DNA from: Edaphobacter flagellatus
GTDB lineage: Bacteria; Acidobacteriota; Terriglobia; Terriglobales; Acidobacteriaceae
Reading direction: 5' to 3'
DNA length: 64,000 nucleotides
Assembly (NCBI RefSeq): GCF_025264665.1
Contig: NZ_CP073697.1
Location: 3,391,501 to 3,455,500 of the forward strand
Positions 1-8,956 of the stretch are shown here, piece by piece. How positions within the stretch are numbered: position 1 is the stretch's first letter; every line of letters starts with the position of its first letter. The notes under the pieces were generated by a model. The model saw only the letters and a list, made by a program, of their open reading frames with translations. It ran no database searches and had not been told where the DNA came from. The translations under genes and the position numbers were made by a program.

Positions 1-302
1 CGCATGGCGAGAATGTCGCGGGTGATGCCGGCGTTGTTGACGAGGATCTCGACCTTGCCGAAGTGGGCGAGGACGGCCTTGGCGCCCTCTTTGATCGACT
101 CTTCGCTGGCAACGTCCAGTGCGAAGGCTTTCGCGGTTCCGCCTGCAGCGACGATCTCTGCCTCAACGGCAGCCAGTTTTTCCACATTCCGTGCTGCGAG
201 TGCAACGTGCGCTCCGCGGCGGGCCAGCTCCAGCGCGACGGCGCGTCCGATACCCTGCGAAGCTCCTGTTACCAATGCGATACGACCGTTGAGAGTGCTC
301 AT
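1..302 (-). CDS. fabG: 3-oxoacyl-ACP reductase (SDR), partial
   Basis: Reading the minus strand from ATG at 302 gives the first 100 residues of a short-chain dehydrogenase; the rest lies left of the window. Visible signatures are the glycine-rich nucleotide-binding motif TGASQGIG near residue 12 and NNAG near residue 90, which are typical of NADPH-dependent reductases of fatty acid elongation. A GGAGG box sits just upstream. FabG is the best fit, but another SDR of the same family cannot be excluded because the catalytic Tyr-Lys region is not in view. It is divergent from the thyX-like gene with 63 bp between the two starts. Confidence 0.75.
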   Translation of the reverse strand, partial: MSTLNGRIALVTGASQGIGRAVALELARRGAHVALAARNVEKLAAVEAEIVAAGGTAKAFALDVASEESIKEGAKAVLAHFGKVEILVNNAGITRDILAM

Positions 303-365
303 GAACCTCCGATGAAACAACACTCCGCATTATACGAAGCGCGATGACGTATTCTGAGGTTCACC

Positions 366-1946
366 ATGTCAGGCGAACCGAAGAATCTTCCTCCTCAAGG
401 CACTCCAGTTGCCAGCGAAACCGATGTTTATGCCATCCACGGGGCCGATCCCGAGGTGCTTGCCTATGCAATGGCGAAGTATTCGCGGTCGGCGCTGAGC
501 ATGAAGGAGTCGCTAGCCGAGATCAGCTCGCAGCGTGCAGAGCAGTTTCTGAACACCTTCTACTTTCAGTATGGCCATCGCTCCATTGCCGACCTGGCGC
601 ATATTCCGTTTGCGATCGAGCGGCTGAGTCTGCTGGCTGCCATCGAGCTGGTTGACGAGCAGCGTTGGGACGGGCAGGAGCGCTCGACGCGCTATCAGGA
701 CTTTCGCCGCTCGGGCTGGTTTACTCCTGACCTGGGAGCGGTGACGCAGGAGTACACAAAAGCTGTTGAGGCGCTATTCGCTGCCTATCAGCGTTTGAGT
801 GCGGAGATGCTCGAAGCACTCAAGCGGGCGATTCCGCGGCCAGAGGAGATGAAAGAGGATTCGTACACGCGCACGCTGAAGGCGCGTGCCTTCGATGTGG
901 CGCGCTACCTGCTGCCGCTGGCGACGAATACCTCGCTTGGCCAGATCGTCAATGCACGCACGCTGGAGACGCAGGTCTCGCGTCTGCTGACGAGCGAGTT
1001 TGCCGAAGTTCGCGCGATTGCCGAAAAGCTGCGCAAGGCCGCGACGGAGCCTGCCTGGAGCGTCCACCAGATGGATGCGAAGGTGCTGTGCGAGGAGATT
1101 GGTTCCGTTGATGGAGGCTGTGCTGCGCGTGCTACCGAGCTTTTGCTGCGTCCCGTCCCCACGGCACCGACGCTGGTGAAATATGCCGCGCCGAACGCTT
1201 ACCTTGCGGAGAGCCGCAAGGAACTGACAGCCGCGGCCGCCGAGCTGATGAAGGGGCAGGCGATTGATCCTGCTCCCGTGGTCGATCTGCTGGACGATAC
1301 GGAACCACTCGAAGTGGAGCTGGTGACGTCTCTGCTCTATCCGCATTGCTATTATTCGTATCGCCAGCTTCGCAACAACGTGGCGTCGCTTACGGCCGCG
1401 CGACGTGATGCGCTGATCGCTCTGGGGACGAAGCATCGTGGACGGCATGATGAATTGCTCAGGAGCTTCTCGGCAGGTCAGGGCTTCCGCTTCGACATTC
1501 TGATGGATATCGGTGGCTTCCGCGACATGCACCGGCATCGCCGCTGCATTCAGCTGCTGCAGGGCTATACGGATTTGCACGGCTACGAAGAACCTGTTTG
1601 TCCGGGACAGCCGACTCTGGCCGAGGCCGGGTTGGAGGCGGAGTATAAGGCGGCGATGGACGCAGCGTATGCGGCATATCGCTCTTTGCGTGATTCAGGT
1701 GTGCCTGAGGCTGCACAGTCGGCGCAGTATGTGTTGCCGTTGGGGACGCGCTGCCGGTCGATGTTCAAGATGGACTTCGCGGAGGCGTTTTATATCGCGG
1801 AGCTGCGCTCGGGTGTTGCGGGGCACTTCAGCTATCGCCGCGTGGCGTGGGAGATGTACAAGGCAGTGGCTGAGCGGCATCCGGCGCTGGCGAAGCACTT
1901 CAGGATTGAGGATGTGAATGAGCCGATTGATCTGCTGCGTCGATAA
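366..1946 (+). CDS. ThyX-like protein, tandem FAD-dependent thymidylate synthase domains
   Basis: 526 residues, over twice the length of a usual ThyX (about 220-250). Two ThyX-like halves can be seen. The first (about 35-250) has YGHRS at 69-73, ERSTRY at 105-110 and NARTLETQ near 196-203. The second (about 310-526) has RHR at 390-392 and a C-terminal stretch with AELRSGVAGHF. In canonical ThyX the RHR and the downstream Ser-x-Arg-Tyr lie in one motif; here they are split between halves. The family makes dTMP from dUMP using methylenetetrahydrofolate and FADH2, but activity here is uncertain. ATG at 366 follows GAGGTT at a good distance. Confidence 0.8.
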   Translation: MSGEPKNLPPQGTPVASETDVYAIHGADPEVLAYAMAKYSRSALSMKESLAEISSQRAEQFLNTFYFQYGHRSIADLAHIPFAIERLSLLAAIELVDEQRWDGQERSTRYQDFRRSGWFTPDLGAVTQEYTKAVEALFAAYQRLSAEMLEALKRAIPRPEEMKEDSYTRTLKARAFDVARYLLPLATNTSLGQIVNARTLETQVSRLLTSEFAEVRAIAEKLRKAATEPAWSVHQMDAKVLCEEIGSVDGGCAARATELLLRPVPTAPTLVKYAAPNAYLAESRKELTAAAAELMKGQAIDPAPVVDLLDDTEPLEVELVTSLLYPHCYYSYRQLRNNVASLTAARRDALIALGTKHRGRHDELLRSFSAGQGFRFDILMDIGGFRDMHRHRRCIQLLQGYTDLHGYEEPVCPGQPTLAEAGLEAEYKAAMDAAYAAYRSLRDSGVPEAAQSAQYVLPLGTRCRSMFKMDFAEAFYIAELRSGVAGHFSYRRVAWEMYKAVAERHPALAKHFRIEDVNEPIDLLRR

Positions 1947-1960
1947 ACGATTGTAGAGAC

Positions 1961-1996
1961 AAAGACAGGGCAGATTCGAATCTGCCCTGTCTTTTT
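1961..1996. terminator. Convergent bidirectional terminator
   Basis: A perfect 17+17 inverted repeat (1961-1977 with 1978-1994), with AAAGACAGGGCAG as its outer arm, followed by a T run on the plus strand. It lies between the ends of the ThyX-like gene (plus) and the PEP-CTERM gene (minus), so it probably serves both; the T tract is better on the plus strand. Confidence 0.85.
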
Positions 1997-2018
1997 TGCA
2001 ATGCGTCGTTTTGCAGTT

Positions 2019-2585
2019 TTATCGGGACAGCATCTTCCGGCGCAGGCTTCCCGCCAGTCCGACAGCTCCTGTAGCGAAGAGCAGGAGTGTGCTGGGCTCG
2101 GGGGTTGCTCCGCCGATCTGGTTGAAGGTGATGGCTTCTTCGAGCGAGAAGTAGTCCGTACCGCCCGCGGCGATCGGATTCTTGAAGTTCACGGTTCCCG
2201 TGGAGAAGTCTGACGAGATACCGCTGAAGTAGGCATTGGGGCCGCCGTAGCCGGTGGTGTCGGGGTTGCCGGCATTTTCAACAGCGCCGAAAGCATCGAT
2301 TCCGTCGCCATCGAATTCGAAGACAGGGTTGCCGGGCGAGCTGAGAGCGATGCTGCTGAGTGGCGCGCCGGAGTTGTTAATGATGCCGACCAGAACGTCA
2401 TCCGACCCATCATAGGTCGAAGAGGAGCTGGCTCCGGCGGAGGAGGTAACAGAGCCTCCAGGACCGATGGTGAGGACGATGTTGCAGTCAGTGGCAACGC
2501 CGAGTGCAGGGCAAAGCGGAGCTGCCAGAGCAGCCGGAGCAGCGATTCCCAGCGCCAGGGCTGAGAGCATACCTAGTATTTTCAT
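2019..2585 (-). CDS. PEP-CTERM sorting domain protein
   Basis: 188 residues. An N-terminal signal peptide ends near ALAAP (residue 22), followed by a Ser/Gly/Thr-rich extracellular region without a recognised enzyme motif. The C-terminus is a textbook PEP-CTERM signal: PEPST, a hydrophobic helix (LLLFATGAVGLAG) and a short basic tail (RRKMLSR). Such proteins are exported and processed by an exosortase, usually in bacteria making exopolysaccharide. No exosortase gene is in the window. The gene stands alone, convergent with the ThyX-like gene. The function of the mature protein cannot be told from sequence. Confidence 0.85.
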   Translation of the reverse strand: MKILGMLSALALGIAAPAALAAPLCPALGVATDCNIVLTIGPGGSVTSSAGASSSSTYDGSDDVLVGIINNSGAPLSSIALSSPGNPVFEFDGDGIDAFGAVENAGNPDTTGYGGPNAYFSGISSDFSTGTVNFKNPIAAGGTDYFSLEEAITFNQIGGATPEPSTLLLFATGAVGLAGSLRRKMLSR

Positions 2586-2807
2586 AAATGCAGTTCTCCC
2601 GGATTTCGCTTAAGTGAAATTGGGCCCAGTGTTATCGAGATAAGGCACTTGAATGGCCACTGCGAAGTTGAGGATTAGAAGAGGAACTACGGCTGCCGCC
2701 ACAGACCCGGTGCATTTTTTTGCATGACATGGGGGAAAGCTGAGAGAAATATTTCCTCTTTCGTTACGGGGTGGACCGGAAGAGTTCATGGTGTATTCGC
2801 TTTTTCT

Positions 2808-2835
2808 TTGCCAAAACGATTTTCAATGCTAGAAT
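2808..2835 (+). promoter_or_regulatory. Probable sigma-70 promoter of recA
   Basis: TTGCCA (2808-2813), a 16-bp spacer and TAGAAT (2830-2835), 31 bp before the GTG start of recA. AGGAG at 2853-2857 is its ribosome binding site. A GTTC-N7-ATTC sequence just upstream (about 2784-2798) resembles one class of LexA half-sites, but this is only a weak similarity. Confidence 0.55.
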
Positions 2836-2866
2836 CCGCTTTGACGTTACCCAGGAGAACTGACAC

Positions 2867-3948
<1,082 letters not shown>

Positions 3949-3949
<1 letters not shown>

Positions 3950-4205
3950 CCCCTCCCCCCTCGGGTTTTTGATAATGCATTTATTTTCAACGGTTTATGC
4001 GATTTGCACAGCCTAAAATATTCATTTGATGTGGGTTAGCTATCAAAATATTGATTTATAAAGAGTTAGCCCCGGTCCTTTTGGGCCGGGGCTTTTTATT
4101 TGCTGATTTAAGTGTAGCGAAGTGAGGGAAACTAATCGGCAGATTTTTGTGGGTTTATTTGCTTTGGAATGAGGGAGTTGAGATTTTGGGGGCTTGACAG
4201 AGTTT
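3949..4205 (+). repeat. Dispersed intergenic element, copy A
   Basis: About 255 bp starting at the recA stop codon, clearly paralogous to 40319-40580. Colinear identical blocks are GCCCCT at the left edge, CATTTATTTTCA (3978-3989), AACTAATCGGCA (4130-4141) and GGGCTTGACAGA (4190-4201), with spacings conserved to within 2 bp. Inside are two 28-nt units (4013-4040 and 4043-4070), 30 bp apart, each with AATATT and ending GTTAGC. A strong hairpin follows. No reading frame or transposase is present, so this is a non-coding repeat, a structured RNA or both. Confidence 0.75.
4068..4098 (+). terminator. Intrinsic terminator behind recA
   Basis: AGCCCCGGTCC, a TTTT loop, GGGCCGGGGCT and then TTTTATTT. 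This is a near-perfect 11-bp GC-rich stem with a U tract, lying inside repeat copy A. The equivalent stem in copy B (40438-40467) has an unrelated sequence but the same position. Confidence 0.8.
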
Positions 4206-4885
4206 TCGCTCCAGCTGGCTGGGGGTCGTTTCGCCTTCGGCTCCACTCCGGCCTTCGGCAGAGCGGTGGCCGCTTCGCGGCGGCTGGACTTAGAGGGCAA
4301 AGCCTGAAGGCTTGGCGTACCTAGAGGCGCTTCGTGGCGTGGATGCGAAGACGCCCTGGATTGAAGGCCTGGAAGCGGTTCGCGCGGTTGCGCGAATGGC
4401 GCATAGCATATATGTCGCGATGAAGCTGCGCCATGAGTGGGGCTCCGGTTTAGTGGCTGGGGACTCAGCGGCGGCGGGAGGGTTTGTGCGATCCCACCTT
4501 CGCTCGCTGCGCGAGCGAAGGTGGGGCACCCGCTTTAGTTTCGCTTCGGATGATGGAGGGTCGTTGCGTCTGCGGCTTTACTCCAGCCTCTCAACCCAAT
4601 GAGCAAGTTCGTCAGGGGATCCCGAGGTTTCGGCGGAGCGGTGGCTGCTTCGGGGTGGTTTGTTTTCGGCAGGGCTAAAGCGGTGCAAGAACGGAGCTGT
4701 TTGTGGCTGGATTCGGTGACCCTTCGACTTTGCTCAGGGCGGCTCTGAAGCGGTGTGCTCTTGGTGTGCTCTTAACGAGGCGGTTCGTGGTTTTCGGCAG
4801 TCTTTGTTTGCCAGCGCATGTTGGCATGCGTTCGGCTTTGTTTCAGGAACGGCCCTCAGAAGTGAGGGGGAATGGGTGTTTGGGC
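4206..4885. other. Gene-free region
   Basis: About 680 bp without a credible gene. Short reading frames here have no ribosome binding site, no family resemblance and low-complexity Arg/Gly/Ser composition. The segment is rich in short GC palindromes such as GCCTTCGGC and CCGCTTCGCGG, and contains the long hairpin at 4493-4525. It looks like accumulated intergenic repeats and perhaps decayed sequence. Confidence 0.6.
4493..4525. repeat. Perfect 15-bp hairpin
   Basis: CCCACCTTCGCTCGC (4493-4507), a TGC loop and the exact complement (4511-4525). There is no U tract, and neighbouring genes are several hundred bases away, so it is not an obvious terminator. The form suits a REP-type palindrome. 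Confidence 0.6.
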
Positions 4886-4920
4886 GAAAAATATCCCCGG
4901 GCTCTTTGGGAGTCCCGGGG
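4886..4920 (-). terminator. Terminator of the sigma/anti-sigma/Spy operon
   Basis: Read on the minus strand: CCCCGGGACTC, a short loop, GAGCCCGGGG and then ATATTTTT. The stem with U tract lies about 75 bp beyond the stop codon of the Spy/CpxP-like gene. Confidence 0.75.
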
Positions 4921-4996
4921 GCGTCCGAGAGATATTGCTATTTGGTCTGGTAAGACCTTGTTTTCAGGCTCTTGGCGGCCAATCTCGAAAAATGGT

Positions 4997-5653
4997 TTAG
5001 AAGACAGAGGCTGTCTGGTTGATGCCTCCGGTGGATGGGGTAAAGATTTCTGAGAGAGGGGCGTCGGAGTTCATGCTGACGGGCGCTCCGGGGCCGTGGT
5101 CTTTGAATCCGGCGGGTCCGCCTGGGCCTCCGGGACCGAATCCACCGGCTTCTCCGGGTGCCCAGCGGCGGCGAGCAGGGCGCTCGGCCTGAAGCTTGGC
5201 CCACTGATCGGCGGAAAGGACGCCGCGAATGCTGAGGAGCATGCGGGCGTGGGCCTTCTCAAGCTCGGCGCGAGCGGATGCAACCTGATCGATCTGGGCG
5301 AGGACCTTGTTGGTGTCGGGCGGATTGGCGGCGAGCATCGGCTCGAGAAGGCTCTCCTGCCGCTCGACGTTGGACTTCAGATCGATGAGCTGGGTGCGGG
5401 TCTGCTGGAAGATGTCGTCCATGCGCTTCTGCTGATCGGCAGTGATGGAGAGCTTCTGGACGAGGTCGGGATTCTTCCACCACATGCCTGGGGGGCCCAT
5501 GGCAAAGTCGGGGCGATGACGAGGACCGCTGCTCGGGTCCTGGAACTGGGAGCCTCCGCGAACGAACTTCTGCGAGGGCGCCTGTTGTGCCAAGGCCGAG
5601 GAACCGCACAGGATGGCGATGGAGAGCGTGGCGAAGAGACGGATACGTGTCAT
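4997..5653 (-). CDS. Spy/CpxP/CnrX-like periplasmic protein
   Basis: 218 residues from ATG at 5653, chosen because AAAGGAAG precedes it and a signal peptide follows at once (hydrophobic stretch then SSALAQ). The middle is a helical region with LSITADQQKRMDDIF and VLSADQWAKL, the two LTxxQ-like repeats of the Spy/CpxP fold, which in known proteins acts as a periplasmic chaperone or stress/metal sensor. The C-terminus is Gly/Pro-rich. Its start lies one base after the anti-sigma stop (TGACATG), so it is the third gene of the sigma operon. The longer in-frame start at 5770 would lie inside the anti-sigma gene and is less likely. Confidence 0.75.
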   Translation of the reverse strand: MTRIRLFATLSIAILCGSSALAQQAPSQKFVRGGSQFQDPSSGPRHRPDFAMGPPGMWWKNPDLVQKLSITADQQKRMDDIFQQTRTQLIDLKSNVERQESLLEPMLAANPPDTNKVLAQIDQVASARAELEKAHARMLLSIRGVLSADQWAKLQAERPARRRWAPGEAGGFGPGGPGGPAGFKDHGPGAPVSMNSDAPLSEIFTPSTGGINQTASVF

Positions 5654-5654
5654 G

Positions 5655-6191
5655 TCAATTCTTCCTTTGAACGTTGCTGGATTGGCTGGCAGTTGTGTTG
5701 GCCAGAGGCTGCATAGGCGTGGGGACGGAGGAGTCGAGGGTCTGGTTGATGTCCTCAAGCAGAGCTTCATCGGACTGCGCGGTTGATTGAGCCGCAGGGG
5801 TGACGACGGCTGTCCGCGGCGATGCGGTGGTGGTCAGGCGGTGCTGAAGGTGAAGCGGCAGAGCGATGGCGAGGACGGCAGCGGCAGCGACTGCTCCCCA
5901 GAGCGCGGGGCGGAATTGCTGGATAAGACGCGAGCCGTAGGACGCGGGGGCCGCGCTGCGATGGACGGCGATGGCCTGATTTTGCCAGGCGTGGTTGGCC
6001 CAGGCGTGCGCGGTGGAGCGGAAGAGCAGGAGCGACTGGCTGAGCGTGTTGAGCTCGCCGGCGCAGATGGCGCATTGTGCGACGTGCTCGCGGGAGCGCT
6101 CGATATCGGGTGAGGCCAGCAGATAGGCGTCGGACTCGCGGCTGGCGATGAGGAGGTCGCAGAGTTGTTCGTGGTTGAGATGGGTTGTCAT
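5655..6191 (-). CDS. Zinc-binding anti-sigma factor, single TM segment
   Basis: 178 residues. The N-terminal cytoplasmic part carries H36-x3-C40-x2-C43 (HVAQCAIC), the zinc anti-sigma signature. One transmembrane helix follows at about 95-113 (ALWGAVAAAAVLAIAL), leaving a periplasmic tail rich in Thr/Ser/Ala. The start overlaps the sigma gene stop in ATGA, implying translational coupling. By family, it binds the adjacent ECF sigma factor and releases it on an envelope signal; the downstream Spy-like protein is a plausible periplasmic partner, which is inference. Confidence 0.8.
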   Translation of the reverse strand: MTTHLNHEQLCDLLIASRESDAYLLASPDIERSREHVAQCAICAGELNTLSQSLLLFRSTAHAWANHAWQNQAIAVHRSAAPASYGSRLIQQFRPALWGAVAAAAVLAIALPLHLQHRLTTTASPRTAVVTPAAQSTAQSDEALLEDINQTLDSSVPTPMQPLANTTASQSSNVQRKN

Positions 6192-6790
6192 ATGGACTCC
6201 GAGGAAGAGGCAGCGTGACGCGCGCGAATGGTGGCGAGCGCGCGATAAAGATGGCTTTTTACGGTGCTGAGAGGAAGACCGGTCGCGGCGGCGATCTCAG
6301 GCAGCTCCATCTCCTCGACGAAGCGGAGGAGGAAGACGGAGCGTTGACGGGCGGAGAGATTGTCGACGGAGTCCCAGATGAGGGAGATCTGCTCGCTGGC
6401 GATGAGGCGCGAGTCGGGTGGTGAGTCGAGATTGGGCAGAAATGGAGCGATCTCGGAGGCCTCGACGGCGGTGGCGGAGACGCGTCGCCAGAAGCGGAAG
6501 CGTCCCGTACGAGTGTGGTCGCGGAGGAGGTTGAGGGCGATGCGGGTGAGCCAGGTGGAGACGGAACATTCGCCGCGGAAGGCGAAGCGTGTGGTCCAGG
6601 CGCGGAGGAAGGTCTCCTGGGTGAGGGTGTGGGCGATGTCAGCATCGCGGAGCGAGGAGAAGAGGAAGCGGAAGATGCGTTTCTGGTGAGTGGAGACGAC
6701 CTGGTCGATATCGTCGAAGGGAGTCGCAGCGGGTGCCGGAGCTGCTTGCACGTCAGGGATGATGTTCGAGGCGATGGCGTCGATGGACAT
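6188..6790 (-). CDS. ECF-type RNA polymerase sigma factor
   Basis: 200 residues from ATG at 6790 (TAAGGAA upstream); a start at 6925 would run into the coaD leader and is less likely. Region 2 is seen around HTLTQETFLRAWTTR with CSVSTWLTRIALNLLRD after it. Region 4 is seen in LSARQRSVFLLRFVEEM and the helix-turn-helix ELPEIAAATGLPLSTVKSH. It directs RNA polymerase to a small regulon, probably including its own promoter. First gene of a three-gene operon with its anti-sigma factor and a Spy/CpxP-like protein, a layout expected of envelope or metal stress sensing. Confidence 0.9.
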   Translation of the reverse strand: MSIDAIASNIIPDVQAAPAPAATPFDDIDQVVSTHQKRIFRFLFSSLRDADIAHTLTQETFLRAWTTRFAFRGECSVSTWLTRIALNLLRDHTRTGRFRFWRRVSATAVEASEIAPFLPNLDSPPDSRLIASEQISLIWDSVDNLSARQRSVFLLRFVEEMELPEIAAATGLPLSTVKSHLYRALATIRARHAASSSESI

Positions 6791-6911
6791 GCGGTTCCTT
6801 ACGGCTGAGATCCTTGCCGGTATGTGCCGGCTATCAGGAAAGACGGGGTTAGCGTGCTTTAGGACTACGGACGGGCGATATTTTGCACGGAAAGGGTTAT
6901 GCTGCTGGGGG

Positions 6912-7412
6912 ATGCATACGGTCAAGGCAATATATCCGGGAACGTTTGATCCGCTGACGAATGGTCATCTGGACCTGATTGCACGCGGATCGAAGATTGT
7001 GGACGAGCTGGTGGTGGCGATTCTGCGCAACAGTGAGAAGGGAACTCCTTTGTTTACTGTGCCGGAGCGCGTGGAGATGATTACCGAGGCGACGCAGGGC
7101 TTCGGCAACGTGTCGGTGGCGACCTTCGATGGGCTTCTGGTGGATTTTGCGCGTCAGCTGGGAGCAAAGGCCGTGCTGCGAGGGATTCGCGCGATCTCGG
7201 ACTATGAGTACGAGTTTCAGATGGCGATGATGAATCGCAAGCTGGACCCGGAGCTGGAGACGCTATTCATGATGCCGGCGGAGAAGTACTCGTATGTGAG
7301 CTCGCGGCTGATCAAGGGCGTGTTTCAGCTGGGTGGGGATGTTTCGACACTGGTGCCTCCGCTGGTGGTGGAGCGGCTGAAGGTGAAGGTGCCGAGCCGG
7401 GTTGCGCGATAA
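6912..7412 (+). CDS. coaD: Phosphopantetheine adenylyltransferase
   Basis: 166 residues, the usual CoaD length. It transfers AMP from ATP to 4-phosphopantetheine in coenzyme A synthesis. The nucleotidyltransferase motif PGTFDPLTNGHLD lies at residues 9-21, and EKYSYVSSRLIK near 130-141 carries the C-terminal ISSR-like motif. The ATG at 6912 matches the usual N-terminus; in-frame starts further upstream would overlap the divergent sigma gene. The ribosome binding site is poorly defined (GGGGG abuts the start). It overlaps no gene, but the next plus-strand gene follows at once. Confidence 0.95.
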   Translation: MHTVKAIYPGTFDPLTNGHLDLIARGSKIVDELVVAILRNSEKGTPLFTVPERVEMITEATQGFGNVSVATFDGLLVDFARQLGAKAVLRGIRAISDYEYEFQMAMMNRKLDPELETLFMMPAEKYSYVSSRLIKGVFQLGGDVSTLVPPLVVERLKVKVPSRVAR

Positions 7413-7428
7413 GGCTGGTGGAGTCGGG

Positions 7429-8706
7429 ATGATGGGGTTCTCGTGCGGCGATCGGGTTTTGCGTGAAGGAAGATTGCTGCTGGGAGTCGTTCTTGCTGGC
7501 GCGTTGTGTGGACAGATGTTGGCACAGGTGGGTGCTTCTGTTGAGAGCGAGAGAGCGCGTGTGCAGCAGGACATGGAGAACTGCCGCGTGCATAAAGTGG
7601 CAGGTTTACCGGGCAGCGGCGGGTTTGCGAGCGACTTTATCGAGACGATTGCGAGCGATCCTGACCCGGCGGCGAATGATGCAGATGTGTACTGGGCGCT
7701 GACGGCAGATCTGAGCGAGGCGGTTCCGCCGTGGCAGCGGGCGCTGTACATCTCGAAGACAGCGGACGGCGGCGCGACGTGGAGTGCGGTGGCGCGGGTG
7801 GGGCCGCAGTACTTCAACGAGAAGATCGGCGAGGGGCTGAGGAATGGATTTATAGCGTCGCCGGGCGGTACGTATTTTGTGATTACGACGCAGCGAGGCG
7901 CGTTTCAGGTGAGTCCGCAGGCGGGGAATGTGAATGCTGCGGTGGTGCGGCCGATCAAGGGGCCGCTGGTTCCGGATACGCCGCCGAAGATTCCGATTCC
8001 GGCGAAGGCGGGCGAGCCGGTGCGGGCGAACGTGGTCGATATGACGGCGGATGGAAAGCGGTTGTTTATCGGGTATGGATATTTCGATCGGAATCCTCGG
8101 CTGTTCCGCTATCGCAGGGACACGGATGGCAGATGGGTGGAGGATGGGGAGGTCGAGAGGCTGCCGACGGAGATGGATTTGTTGTCGGTGGGGTTCGATG
8201 AGCCGAAGAATGTGCGTCCGGGATTTATGTATGTGGGGACGGGGGACCAGGCGTACACGCTGAACCTGCGCTCGATGGACTGGAGCCGTGTGGATGGAGT
8301 GGGGCCGGACTCGGCGATTCATGGAATGAGTGTTGTCGGTGGGCTGCACATTGCGGCGTGCTGGGGCGTGTATAACCCGGCGGGGCCGGGAATTGTGCGG
8401 CGGGTGACGAAGGCGACGTTTTTGCTGCATCCGACTTCGGATGAGGCGGGGCCGAATCTGCGGGCGTACAGCGTTGAGGTGGATGAGGAGCGTCCGACGC
8501 ACGAGGTGGTGACGTCGATCACGGGCGTGTATACGAGCGAGGACAGCGGCCAGACGTGGAGGCGGTTGAATGAGCTTCCGCTGGGTGAGTATCGTACCGC
8601 GCACTTCAATGCGGATGGGACGGTGCTGGTCTCGGGGATGCCGGGAACGTTTCTGGTGAATCCGTTCTCGGAGGCTTGCAGGCCACGGTTGAAGCGGCGG
8701 AAGTAG
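7429..8706 (+). CDS. Exported Asp-box (BNR-like) beta-propeller protein
   Basis: About 425 residues. A signal peptide with hydrophobic LLLGVVLAGALCG is followed by a domain with two Asp-box-type motifs, TADGGATW and SEDSGQTW, as in sialidase-like and photosynthesis-assembly propellers. Substrate and function are unknown; no catalytic set is recognisable. ATG at 7429 (GGTGGAG upstream) is preferred over the TTG at 7402 that would overlap coaD. Codon use is like that of its neighbours. It is probably cotranscribed with coaD. Confidence 0.7.
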   Translation: MMGFSCGDRVLREGRLLLGVVLAGALCGQMLAQVGASVESERARVQQDMENCRVHKVAGLPGSGGFASDFIETIASDPDPAANDADVYWALTADLSEAVPPWQRALYISKTADGGATWSAVARVGPQYFNEKIGEGLRNGFIASPGGTYFVITTQRGAFQVSPQAGNVNAAVVRPIKGPLVPDTPPKIPIPAKAGEPVRANVVDMTADGKRLFIGYGYFDRNPRLFRYRRDTDGRWVEDGEVERLPTEMDLLSVGFDEPKNVRPGFMYVGTGDQAYTLNLRSMDWSRVDGVGPDSAIHGMSVVGGLHIAACWGVYNPAGPGIVRRVTKATFLLHPTSDEAGPNLRAYSVEVDEERPTHEVVTSITGVYTSEDSGQTWRRLNELPLGEYRTAHFNADGTVLVSGMPGTFLVNPFSEACRPRLKRRK

Positions 8707-8738
8707 CTTCGTGCGGTTGTGTATCAGGATTAAAAAAC

Positions 8739-8912
8739 GCAGGTCCTTTGGCTCGCTGCGCTTGCTCAGGATGACACTTTTTAGAGAGTGGATTAGAGAA
8801 GCGAAAATGTACGACGTTCACGTGTATGGATGGCCAGGATGCAAAATGCTGGGGTTCCTCGACTCGCCTACGGCTCGCTCGGAATGACACATTACACTCG
8901 CTCGGAATGACG
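8739..8912 (+). repeat. REP-like intergenic repeats (two copies plus fragment)
   Basis: 8739-8777 reads GCAGGTCCTTTGGCTC, a GC palindromic core and CTCAGGATGACAC; 8841-8890 reads GGTTCCTCGACTC, a core and CTCGGAATGACAC; a 3' fragment CTCGGAATGACGC follows at 8900-8912. These belong to the same family as 12872-12916, 15442-15482, 17643-17684, 56527-56660, 59129-59179 and 60731-60829. They fill the 250-bp space between two convergent genes, which holds no gene. Confidence 0.7.
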
Positions 8913-8956
8913 CATTCAAAATGACGCATTCCATCTGCTGATGACACATTTTTCTG

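Noticed and set aside
2713..2733. A GG-N-GC arrangement resembling a sigma-54 promoter
   Set aside because: Spacing between GG and GC is 11 rather than 10 and it points toward recA, which has a good sigma-70 promoter.
2784..2798. GTTC-N7-ATTC before recA as a LexA site
   Set aside because: One mismatch to the alphaproteobacterial form, and the LexA motif of this phylum cannot be judged from one locus.
4312..5053. Several short plus-strand frames at 4.3-5.05 kb
   Set aside because: No ribosome binding sites, low-complexity products, and they cross hairpins and the terminator of the opposite operon.
7606..8604. A 332-codon minus-strand frame
   Set aside because: Mirror of the Asp-box protein; the Arg/His/Pro-rich composition is typical of antisense frames in GC-rich DNA.
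8606..8947. A 113-codon minus-strand frame
   Set aside because: It reads across REP-like repeats on the reverse strand and has no ribosome binding site.
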